Origin: Streptococcus sanguinis
GTDB lineage: Bacteria; Bacillota; Bacilli; Lactobacillales; Streptococcaceae
Assembly (NCBI RefSeq): GCF_019929225.1
Contig: NZ_JAHZPA010000001.1
Coordinates: 638,805 to 702,804 of the forward strand
DNA length: 64,000 bases
Direction: 5' to 3'
Below are positions 56,587-64,000 of this stretch, in pieces. The notes below the pieces were generated by a model that searched no databases, was not told the DNA's origin, and saw nothing but the letters and a program-made list of their open reading frames with translations. Made by a program: the position numbers and the translations under genes. Positions within the stretch are counted from its first letter, which is position 1. Every line of letters starts with the position of its first letter.

Positions 56587-57915
56587 TTAGCTTTCCATCT
56601 CAAAACGCTCACTCTTCTGCTTGTTTGGTAAAAAGAGAGAAAGTAGGATTCCAACTAGAGCCGGCACTAACCAAGGCAAAGAAGCCTGAGCAAAAGGAAG
56701 GGCATTTACCATATCACTTACCTTTGTAATATGGAACTGCTGCCCAAGAATACCCGCAAAGGAAATCAGAGTCACCGCTGCTACCGTCAATTGCATACCA
56801 ACTTTGGACAGTGGCAAGAATTTATTGACAATGACAATCAGCACGATAACAATGGTAATTGGATAGAGAATTTGCAAGACTGGAACAGAATATTGAATAA
56901 TGGCATTGAGGCCAAGATTAGCAATCGCAAACCCAATCAAAGTAAAGACAGTTGCGTAAACTTTATAAGATAGCTTAGGGAAAGTTTTATGGAAGAATTC
57001 CCCAGTCGATACAATAAGTCCTGCTGTTGTCGTAAAGCAAGTCACAGTAACCATAGCTGCAAGGAAAATCTGTGCTGTAGGTCCAAAGATAGCCTGTGTC
57101 GCCTGCGATAGGACATAAACACCTGGATTGCCTTTGGCAATAATCTCAGCTGGAACTGGAAAATGATTGCCCAGAAAAGCCAAACCAATATACATGGCGC
57201 TAAAGCCCAAGGCTACCATCAAACCAACAACCCAGATGGTTGAAACATATTCCTTTTTATTCTTGAAACCTAGCTGGTTAAGAGTTGTTACTGCGATTAC
57301 GCTGAAGGCCACGGAAGCCAAGGCATCCAAAGTATTATAACCTTCCAAGAACCCTTGCCCAAAAGCTGACGCAGAATAAGCTTGCGAAGCCTGCTGAGGT
57401 GTCGTTGTTCCGTATTTCAAAGCTCCTAGAATAACTAAGATAATAATCAAAACTGCAAAGACAGGCGTCAGAATCCGTCCAATCCGATCCAAAATCTTAG
57501 ATGGATTCAAAGAAATCAGATAAGCCGCCGCAAAGTAAAGGGTTGTGAAAACAATCAATCCGATACCCGTCATATTTTTAGACAGCATAGGAGCGATACC
57601 AACTTCATAAGCTACTGTCGCTGTCCGCGGGATAGCAAAGAAGGGCCCGATTGACAGATACAAGGCTACAAGATAGACAATAGCAAACCAAGGCGCAAGC
57701 TTCTGAGAAATCTCGTGGATATAGCCCTTAGGATTGAGTGTTCCAATAATCAAAGTCAAAACTGCAAGTCCAACCCCAGACAGGACAAATCCTGCAATAG
57801 CCGGCCAAAAATGCTGGCCAGATAATGTTCCAAGTGAAGGCGGGAAAATCAAATTCCCAGCACCGAAAAATATTCCAAATAAGAGCAAGCCTGTTAAGCC
57901 ACCTTTTTTAATCAC
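56587..57915 (-). CDS. brnQ: Branched-chain amino acid transporter BrnQ
   Basis: A 442-residue sodium-coupled carrier for Leu, Ile and Val with about twelve membrane segments. The N-terminal GLLLFGIFFGAGNLIFPPSLG is the family signature. The GTG start at 57915 follows AAAGGAG. A CodY-like box sits upstream of its promoter, as expected for this member of the CodY regulon. It is monocistronic. Confidence 0.95.
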   Translation of the reverse strand: MIKKGGLTGLLLFGIFFGAGNLIFPPSLGTLSGQHFWPAIAGFVLSGVGLAVLTLIIGTLNPKGYIHEISQKLAPWFAIVYLVALYLSIGPFFAIPRTATVAYEVGIAPMLSKNMTGIGLIVFTTLYFAAAYLISLNPSKILDRIGRILTPVFAVLIIILVILGALKYGTTTPQQASQAYSASAFGQGFLEGYNTLDALASVAFSVIAVTTLNQLGFKNKKEYVSTIWVVGLMVALGFSAMYIGLAFLGNHFPVPAEIIAKGNPGVYVLSQATQAIFGPTAQIFLAAMVTVTCFTTTAGLIVSTGEFFHKTFPKLSYKVYATVFTLIGFAIANLGLNAIIQYSVPVLQILYPITIVIVLIVIVNKFLPLSKVGMQLTVAAVTLISFAGILGQQFHITKVSDMVNALPFAQASLPWLVPALVGILLSLFLPNKQKSERFEMES

Positions 57916-57948
57916 GGGAATCTCCTTTAATTTTTTTCATGCTTTATC

Positions 57949-57977
57949 AGTATATACGGAAATAGCCCGATACGCAA
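57949..57977 (-). promoter_or_regulatory. Promoter of brnQ
   Basis: Minus-strand TTGCGT (57972-57977) and TATACT (57949-57954), 17-base spacer. Confidence 0.65.
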
Positions 57978-57986
57978 GACTTTTGA

Positions 57987-58001
57987 ATTTTTCAGAATAT
58001 T
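57987..58001. promoter_or_regulatory. CodY-like box upstream of brnQ
   Basis: ATTTTTCAGAATATT matches 13 of 15 positions of the CodY consensus and lies nine bases before the -35. Confidence 0.55.
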
Positions 58002-58267
58002 AATTCAAATCAAAAGGCTATATCTGATTTAAATCGAATTATCTATCCAGAATTTTGGGCAAAATCCTCATTTATCCACAGATTTAAGGCTCATTTTAAA
58101 GTAATATAAATAAATTTGTTTTAAATCGTATATTTTAGCAACCTCTCTCTATCTTTTTTGATGGTTTACTTACTTTAAGCAGACATTGTCTATTATTGCT
58201 TAATGCGTGAGAAATACAATATTGTACTTCCTGATCCAAAACAAAATAAAAGAGATTTTTCATAGTA

Positions 58268-58298
58268 AAAAGGTTGAGACATCTTATCTCAACCTTTT
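58268..58298 (-). terminator. Terminator of the GNAT gene
   Basis: Perfect 12-bp stem AAAAGGTTGAGA/TCTCAACCTTTT (58268-58279 with 58287-58298), 7-base loop. Confidence 0.85.
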
Positions 58299-58327
58299 AA
58301 AAATGGCTATAAATCATTTAGCACTCT

Positions 58328-58882
58328 TTATACATCGCTAAATCTTCTGTACTTAATTTCGAATTCAAAGAAGTTCTTCTCTTGCAGCATATGGAAAATA
58401 TCTCGATAAGCCTCCTCATCAAAATGATGTCCCAAATACAAGATTTCAAAGCTTAATCCTTCATATTCCAGAAAGGCATTGGTCGTTCGAAAGCCGTTAC
58501 GCTTATAGAAGTCCATACGTGCTTGACGTTGCTCTAGATTGTCACATTCTTCATCGACACGTTCTACCTCTAGAACCATGGTTTTTTGATAAAACTCTGT
58601 CAGTTTATGAATAATCTCTCCCCCATAGCCATGGCTGCGAAGGTGCGGCATAATCGCAAAGAAGCTGACATAGAACATTTTTTCGTTATAAACTGCAAAT
58701 GCAAAACCAACAAATTCTTCCTCATTGTAGAAGGCAAAGAAATGAGACCGCTTATCGTTTGTATAACGGAGAAATTCGCTGATAGCCACCCTTTCCTCTA
58801 CAGGAAAAGCCTCGCGGTTTAAGGCCTCAACCTTATCCAAATCGGGAAATTCTGCTGTAATAATTTGACTAGTTAAAGACAT
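58328..58882 (-). CDS. GNAT family N-acetyltransferase
   Basis: The 184-residue acetyl-CoA dependent acetyltransferase has the acetyl-CoA loop LRSHGYGGEIIHKL (about residues 80-93) and the motif EEFVGFAFAVYNEKMFYVSFFAI before it. The acceptor is unknown. It is a single gene with its own terminator, 54 bases downstream of the ABC exporter pair in the same direction, so some read-through is possible. Confidence 0.88.
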   Translation of the reverse strand: MSLTSQIITAEFPDLDKVEALNREAFPVEERVAISEFLRYTNDKRSHFFAFYNEEEFVGFAFAVYNEKMFYVSFFAIMPHLRSHGYGGEIIHKLTEFYQKTMVLEVERVDEECDNLEQRQARMDFYKRNGFRTTNAFLEYEGLSFEILYLGHHFDEEAYRDIFHMLQEKNFFEFEIKYRRFSDV

Positions 58883-58936
58883 TGCTACCTCACTTTGCTT
58901 ATATTCTAGCAGTTATCAAATGATTTAGCAAACCTT

Positions 58937-60715
58937 TTAAACTTCTTCCGCTTTTTTAGAAAATTGACTCTGGTAGAGGTCATAATAGAACCCTTTATCT
59001 GCCAAGAGACTCTCATGATTGCCTTGCTCGATAATCTGACCATCCTTGAGCACCAAAATCTTATCCGCTTCCTGAATGGTCGACAGCCGGTGTGCGATGA
59101 CAAAACTGGTCCGTCCCTGCATAAGTGTCTTCATGGCCTTTTGAATCAAGAGCTCCAGCCGTGTATCGACAGATGAGGTCGCTTCATCCAAAATCAAAAT
59201 CTTAGGATTGGCCAAAAGAGCCCTCGCAATCGTAAGCAACTGCTTCTGCCCCAGCGAGATATTGCTGGATTCTTGATTCATTTCCATATTGTAGCCGCCT
59301 GGTAGGGTTCGGATAAAGTGGTCCACATTAGCTGCCTTGGCCACTTCTACAATTTCTTCATCAGTGGCTTGCAGATTGCCAAAGCGAAGATTTTCCTTGA
59401 TAGTCCCCTCATAAAGCCAGGCATCCTGCAGCACCATACCGAACTGTTTTCGGTAGTCCTGACGAGACAAATGGCGTATGTCATGACCATCCACAGTAAT
59501 CGCACCTTTGGTCACGTCGTAGAAACGCATGAGCAGGTTAATCAGCGTGGTTTTACCAGCACCAGTCGGACCGACAATAGCCACCATTTCTCCTGGTTTG
59601 ACTTCCAGATTGAAATTCCGAATGAGTGGTTTGTCTGCTACATACTGGAAGTCCACATCCTTGAAGCTAACCTGACCTGTCAGATCTTGATCCAGCTTTT
59701 CTGACTTATCATTGACTTCATCTGCTTCGTCCAGCACTTGGAAAATCCGGTCCAAAGAAGACTTGGCACTCTGCAGCTGACCTGCTAACTGAGTCAGGTT
59801 TTGAATGGGCTGATTAATTTGCCAGACATACTGAACAAAGGCTTGCATATTTCCGACTGTCAAGCGCCCAGCGATAACCTGAAGACCGCCCAGCAGAGCC
59901 AGCAAGAGGTAGGTCAGATCTGAAATAACATTCAAAACAGGCATCATCAAACCCGAGATAAAGCTGGCTTTAAAACCTACTTTCTGCAAGTTTTGCGTAA
60001 TTTGACGAAAATCCTCCTGGGAGCTTTCTTCTCTGACATAAAGCTTCAAGATATTAAAACCAGTCAAATTCTCCTGAACAAAGCCATTCATAGCTCCCAA
60101 TACATCTGCCTGCTGTTTAAAGTACGGCTGGGATTTCTTCACGATAAAGCGAGCACTGAGATAGGTAATCGGAATCGAAATTACCACAATGATACCCAAC
60201 TGCAGATTGAGTACTAATACCATGACGATGACCAAGATTAGAGTAAAGACTGCGTTGATAACCTGCAGAAAGGACTGCTGCAAGGCATTGGAAACAGCTT
60301 CGACATCGCTGGTAAAACGCCCCAGCAAGTCACCAAATTGGTGCTTATCAAAGTAAGAAACGGGGATGCGATTAATCTTATGGCTGAGCTCATCGCGCAA
60401 GTCACGAATGGTAGCCTGTACTGCATTGGTCATAAAGTAATTAGAATAGTAAGAACCGATTTCATAAAAAATCGCCCGCACAAAATACAAGACCATGACC
60501 CAGCCAACATAGGACACATTAATCTGGGCACCAGCCACACCTTTAGCCATATCCAGCAAATTATTTGTCAGTTCAGTAATGGCTAGACCTAAGACAAAGG
60601 GCTCGACGACACTCATAACGACGCTGAGGATTTTGAGGAAGATCGCAAAGGCGACTGCAAACTTATAAACTTTTAGGTAGCTCCACAAACGAGCAAAACT
60701 AGATGTGTTTTTCAT
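58937..60715 (-). CDS. ABC exporter, second half-transporter of a pair
   Basis: The 592-residue half-transporter has six membrane helices (about 1-310) and a C-terminal ATPase domain with Walker A GPTGAGKTT, signature ISLGQKQ (in place of LSGGQ) and ILDEATSSVD. It is 13 bases after its partner gene, so the two form a heterodimer of the multidrug/lipid type seen in streptococci. Confidence 0.93.
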   Translation of the reverse strand: MKNTSSFARLWSYLKVYKFAVAFAIFLKILSVVMSVVEPFVLGLAITELTNNLLDMAKGVAGAQINVSYVGWVMVLYFVRAIFYEIGSYYSNYFMTNAVQATIRDLRDELSHKINRIPVSYFDKHQFGDLLGRFTSDVEAVSNALQQSFLQVINAVFTLILVIVMVLVLNLQLGIIVVISIPITYLSARFIVKKSQPYFKQQADVLGAMNGFVQENLTGFNILKLYVREESSQEDFRQITQNLQKVGFKASFISGLMMPVLNVISDLTYLLLALLGGLQVIAGRLTVGNMQAFVQYVWQINQPIQNLTQLAGQLQSAKSSLDRIFQVLDEADEVNDKSEKLDQDLTGQVSFKDVDFQYVADKPLIRNFNLEVKPGEMVAIVGPTGAGKTTLINLLMRFYDVTKGAITVDGHDIRHLSRQDYRKQFGMVLQDAWLYEGTIKENLRFGNLQATDEEIVEVAKAANVDHFIRTLPGGYNMEMNQESSNISLGQKQLLTIARALLANPKILILDEATSSVDTRLELLIQKAMKTLMQGRTSFVIAHRLSTIQEADKILVLKDGQIIEQGNHESLLADKGFYYDLYQSQFSKKAEEV

Positions 60716-60728
60716 ATCAGTCTCCTTT

Positions 60729-62465
60729 CTATTCCTCTGTCAAAGCTTGATTTTTCAGCTGCGAATCCGCAATTTCACGATAGATATCATTGGTTTCCAT
60801 CAGCTCTTCATGCTTCCCGCGTCCAACGATTTCACCCTGGTCCAGAACGATAATTTGGTCAGCGTCCATGATAGTTCCCACCCGCTGGGCTACAATCAAC
60901 ACAGTTGCCTGACCTGTCACTTCCTTGAGGCGACGACGAAGCACCGCATCTGTCTTATAGTCCAGAGCAGAAAAAGAGTCATCAAAGATATAAATATCCG
61001 GCTTTTTGACCACCGCGCGAGCGATAGAGAGCCGTTGCTTCTGCCCTCCGGATAGATTGCTGCCTCCCTCGGCCAGATGAGTCTCAAAACGCTCTTCTCG
61101 ACTCTCGATGAAGTCCTTTGCTTGAGCCACCTCAGCTGCCTGACTCAGCTCTTCTTGGCTGGCTTCTTCCTTTCCGTAGCGTAGGTTTTCCGCGATGGTT
61201 CCGGTAAATAGCAGAGCCTTCTGCGGAATAAAGCCAATCTTCTGACGCAAAGCTTTCAGATTGTACTCACGGACGTCCACACCGTCCACTAAAATCTTAC
61301 CTAGTGTTACATCGTAAAAGCGCGGAATCAACTGTACCAGTGTAGACTTACCAGAACCAGTTGAACCGATAAAGGCAATAGTCTCACCCGGTTTAGCCTT
61401 GAAGGAAATATTATGCAGTACAGGACTCTCTGTCTCACCTGGATAAGCGAAGGTTACATTGTCGAACTCCAGATAACCCTGCGTATCTGTCTCGGTTACA
61501 CCATTTTCATTAGGATTGATTGAAATGGGCATGTCCATGACTTCCTTGAGCCGCTGGCTCGATACCGCCGTCCTTGGATACATAGTAAAGAGATTAGCCA
61601 AGAAGAGGAAGGACAGCAGCGCGTGAAAGCTGTATTCGATAAAGGCAACGAGATTTCCGATTTCAAGACTGCCGTCCCGCAAGGGGTCTAGGGCAAACCA
61701 GACAATGGCCACAATCATGGCAATAATAATCTGCACAAAGAGCGGCTCAGTCAGACCAGTCAGCTTAAAGAGCTTATTGGAGTTTTGCGCATAGACCTCA
61801 TTTTCATCAGAAAAACGCTTCTCTTGAAATTCTTCTCTTGCAAAAGCTCGAATAACGCGTAGACCAGTCAGATTTTCCCTCACGTACTGATTAATCTTAT
61901 CAAGAGTCTTCTGCTGCTTTTCAGACAGGGGCTTGGTTTTAACCGCTACATAAATGACCACGACTGCCAAGAAAGGCACTGAAACAGCTACAATCCAGGC
62001 CAAAGACGGACTAGTCAGAAAAATCATGAGAATACTGGACAGCATCATCATGGGAGTAATGACGCCCATTTTCAGGGTTTGCTCCGCAAACTGCATAAGA
62101 ACAAAAGCATCCGAAGTCAAGCGTGTGACTAAAGAGGATACACCGATTTGCTCATACTCATGATGAGAATACTCTTGCAGCTTAGCATAGAGATCATTGC
62201 GCATGTCCTGCACCATGGTCGTCGTCAGCTTCCCAGCAGCATAAGCCAGAACGATTCGCCCCAGCACTCCTAAGACAATGACACCAAACATCACCCAAGC
62301 CCAGAAAAAGAGCCGGTCTGTCTGCTTAGGATTGATACCCTCATCAATCATCCGAGCCAGCACCGTTGGCAGACCTAGATTGACGATTACAAAAAAGATT
62401 GCCGCAACAAAGTCCAAGACCAACCACTTAGGATATCTCTTCAAATAAGACCAAATGTATAACAT
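60729..62465 (-). CDS. ABC exporter, first half-transporter of a pair
   Basis: The 578-residue half-transporter has six helices and an ATPase domain with Walker A GSTGSGKST, a canonical LSGGQKQ signature and a Walker B region FDDSFSALD, where the catalytic Glu position reads Asp-Ser. This suggests a degenerate site of a heterodimeric exporter. It is first in the two-gene unit. Substrate unknown; multidrug export is typical. The leader contains two hairpins. Confidence 0.93.
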   Translation of the reverse strand: MLYIWSYLKRYPKWLVLDFVAAIFFVIVNLGLPTVLARMIDEGINPKQTDRLFFWAWVMFGVIVLGVLGRIVLAYAAGKLTTTMVQDMRNDLYAKLQEYSHHEYEQIGVSSLVTRLTSDAFVLMQFAEQTLKMGVITPMMMLSSILMIFLTSPSLAWIVAVSVPFLAVVVIYVAVKTKPLSEKQQKTLDKINQYVRENLTGLRVIRAFAREEFQEKRFSDENEVYAQNSNKLFKLTGLTEPLFVQIIIAMIVAIVWFALDPLRDGSLEIGNLVAFIEYSFHALLSFLFLANLFTMYPRTAVSSQRLKEVMDMPISINPNENGVTETDTQGYLEFDNVTFAYPGETESPVLHNISFKAKPGETIAFIGSTGSGKSTLVQLIPRFYDVTLGKILVDGVDVREYNLKALRQKIGFIPQKALLFTGTIAENLRYGKEEASQEELSQAAEVAQAKDFIESREERFETHLAEGGSNLSGGQKQRLSIARAVVKKPDIYIFDDSFSALDYKTDAVLRRRLKEVTGQATVLIVAQRVGTIMDADQIIVLDQGEIVGRGKHEELMETNDIYREIADSQLKNQALTEE

Positions 62466-62504
62466 AACTCCTCCTTCACCATCTATTCAAAAATAACTCA
62501 CTAT

Positions 62505-62572
62505 AAAGCACCCAAGTGCTTTTAAAACACAGAAAAGAGCGCGCAAACGCACGCCTTACTATAGATATTATA
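62505..62572 (-). promoter_or_regulatory. Promoter and two-hairpin leader of the ABC exporter operon
   Basis: Minus-strand TATAAT (62567-62572) is followed by two stems: GCGCGC/GCACGC (62539-62544 with 62549-62554, one G-T on the RNA) and AAAGCAC/GTGCTTT (62505-62511 with 62516-62522). No strong U tract follows the second. Possible attenuator. Confidence 0.45.
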
Positions 62573-62707
62573 ACAAAAATATGAAAGCGGGTAAAGGTTA
62601 TTGGGGACTTTTTTCCTGTCTAGTATCAGCCTCATAACTGACTGTAAGCAACAAACTGCCTGAAAGCAGACCAGCAACTGTTTTAATTGCTTGACTTATG
62701 TAAAAAA

Positions 62708-62733
62708 ACAAACCTAGTTTTCACTAGGTTTGT
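62708..62733 (-). terminator. Terminator of the M26 protease gene
   Basis: Perfect 10-bp stem ACAAACCTAG/CTAGGTTTGT (62708-62717 with 62724-62733) with T7 following on minus. Confidence 0.85.
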
Positions 62734-62835
62734 AATTTCTTATCTGCAAGAAGGTCTGAATTTAAGAGTAATTCAAGCTCTGCCCTAACATTTCAGACTT
62801 GTAACTTTGCAGACTGGTTGACCGGCTCAAATCCA

Positions 62836-64000
62836 TCACTTCTGGTTTTCAAAGATTGATGTTCTGAAATCTTTAGTCTGATCAAGGTAAGCTTTGAAGA
62901 CTGCTTTTTTAAGCTTATGGACAGCACTGTCATGTTCTGGTTTATAGCCGCTCCAAGAATACCAATTATCATTGGCATCTTTGAGAACGGCTTCATCCAT
63001 CAATGCCTGCAACTCTCCCACGGTACTAATGGTCTTGGTAGCATAACTTGTCCATGGTTGTCTCGTATCATCAAATGTGACCTTATTCAAGCTGTCGAAC
63101 TTGTTTTTACGTTCTTCATACATAGCCTTCTTAAACTCGGTCCAATTATTAAACTGACCATTGAAGACCTTGCGTAAAACCAAGTCGTCTGTTACCAGAC
63201 CTCTGGTCTTACCGTAGATACTGATTGTTTTCCCGTTTTGCTTAGCATCATCTTCATACTGATTAGAGATATAAGGGACCATACCATCTTTGAAGCCCTT
63301 GGCTGCCAGAAGCTCATAAGCCATACGCCGTCCCATAAGATCTCCTGGTGTTCCTTTTTCACTGCTTAATGCCGAATAAATCGGAGAGAAGAGTTTAATC
63401 GTATGGTAGCCATTTCTTTCAACGTCACCATTTTTGTACTCACGCGCTGAAAGAATATCATTTTCAATGAGACTGTCGAATGAATTTAATTTTTGCGCAT
63501 CCGCCATTGTAATATTTTTTATCACATTGGTTGCGTAAACATCATTTCCATCAGCATCTCGGACATATTTATTCTCAATCTTCCTCAGAGCACTCACTTT
63601 CTGTACATCAGATAGACGGTTAACGATTGACATCCCTTCTAGGTACTCCAACATATAAATGACATCAAACATGTTGTGAACATAATTTTTCAGATCATCC
63701 GCATTTTGGAAACGTTCAGTTGGATCCAGGACCTGCAAACGAGATTTTTCAGTTGCATCATTCTTGTCATATTTGAGAATTGAGTTGACCGTGATTGTCG
63801 CATCATCTGGATGATCCGGTGCTTGCAACAAGCCCTTGGCAAAGAATTCTGGACCAAGTCCGCTTCTTCTTCCATATCCGCCTAAATAGATCTCATTATC
63901 AGAATCATGCGTCATTTCATGGGTATAGGTAATGGCTCCGTCCTTGTCCAGCATACGATAGCCCATGTAGTAAACCCCGTCTCCAGTAGCGTAAGCTCCA
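62836..64000 (-). CDS. M26 family zinc metalloprotease (IgA1 protease/Zmp type), 3' part
   Basis: The frame is open to the right edge of the window, so only the last 388 or so residues are seen. The zinc site HEMTH is encoded at 63907-63921, and a Glu 20 residues after its second His (in GLGPE) fits the HEMTHx20E pattern of streptococcal IgA1 protease and ZmpB/ZmpC. These are large surface enzymes cleaving host IgA1 or mucins. The C-terminal half alone does not show which. The ATG at 63966 is internal, not the start. It has its own terminator. Confidence 0.88.
   Translation of the reverse strand, partial: GAYATGDGVYYMGYRMLDKDGAITYTHEMTHDSDNEIYLGGYGRRSGLGPEFFAKGLLQAPDHPDDATITVNSILKYDKNDATEKSRLQVLDPTERFQNADDLKNYVHNMFDVIYMLEYLEGMSIVNRLSDVQKVSALRKIENKYVRDADGNDVYATNVIKNITMADAQKLNSFDSLIENDILSAREYKNGDVERNGYHTIKLFSPIYSALSSEKGTPGDLMGRRMAYELLAAKGFKDGMVPYISNQYEDDAKQNGKTISIYGKTRGLVTDDLVLRKVFNGQFNNWTEFKKAMYEERKNKFDSLNKVTFDDTRQPWTSYATKTISTVGELQALMDEAVLKDANDNWYSWSGYKPEHDSAVHKLKKAVFKAYLDQTKDFRTSIFENQK

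Larger units (their letters stand above)
57916..58327. other. Gene-free gap upstream of brnQ
   Basis: 412 bases. The left third holds the brnQ promoter and CodY-like box, and the right end holds the terminator of the GNAT gene. A 20-codon frame at 58203-58265 (plus) has no ribosome binding site and was not called. I see nothing else. Confidence 0.6.
62466..62835. other. Gap between the M26 protease gene and the ABC exporter operon
   Basis: 370 bases. It holds the exporter leader and promoter on the left and the protease terminator at 62708-62733. I see no gene. Confidence 0.6.

Noticed and set aside
58203..58265. 20-codon plus-strand frame (MREKYNIVLPDPKQ...) upstream of brnQ
   Set aside because: The composition looks protein-like, but there is no ribosome binding site or promoter and the family is not recognised. 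Too short to support.
63690..63966. ATG at 63966 as the true start of the protease
   Set aside because: The frame is open to the window edge with conserved-looking sequence before it, and M26 proteases are far longer.

Overview
The window is chromosomal DNA of a low-GC, oral-type Streptococcus, most likely Streptococcus sanguinis or a close relative. The call rests on recognised gene content and order: ffh-ylxM, gntR/guaA, tdk-prfA-prmC-ywlC-glyA, a Tat-EfeUOB iron locus, a water-forming NADH oxidase, paired ccdA/thioredoxin cassettes with msrAB, and an M26 (IgA1 protease/Zmp) gene. It was made by reading, not by a database search.

Layout. 1-4.8 kb is an AT-rich accessory stretch. It holds an AbiF-like HEPN gene cut by the window edge, a perfect promoter driving a short three-hairpin RNA, a truncated DUF5677 gene, MepB, a DUF915 hydrolase and two unknown membrane genes. 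4.8-18.2 kb is core housekeeping on the minus strand, with guaA and a small tautomerase on plus. 18.2-28.7 kb is a carbohydrate locus: a lactose/cellobiose-type PTS with a family 1 glycosidase, a DUF3284 protein, a cytosolic family 20 hexosaminidase, a MATE pump and a LevR-like PRD regulator whose ATPase module is degenerate. 28.9-36.1 kb encodes an acetoin (2-oxo acid) dehydrogenase complex preceded by an unusual HSP100 ATPase, with CcpA-type sites. 36.3-43.1 kb has a second MATE pump, xpt, and the operon efeO-efeB-efeU-tatC-tatA, in which Tat probably exports the EfeB peroxidase. 43.2-46.3 kb has a ClC transporter and nox.

46.5-49.5 kb is a plus-strand flavin redox cluster: apbE, a small FMN reductase, and a larger FMN reductase/PAS-like fusion. 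The Gly-rich tail of the fusion carries two matches to the ApbE flavinylation motif. 49.6-56.4 kb is an extracellular thiol/methionine redox island with two ccdA and two TlpA-type lipoprotein genes, msrAB, a Met-rich lipoprotein and a two-component system. 56.6-64 kb has brnQ with a CodY-like box, a GNAT gene, a heterodimeric ABC exporter pair and the 3' part of an M26 metalloprotease gene.

The most interesting items are the AbiF gene with its downstream RNA, the predicted cytosolic flavinylated reductase, the Met-rich lipoprotein next to MsrAB, and the degenerate sigma-54-type regulator. No CRISPR array, rRNA, tRNA or intact insertion sequence was seen.
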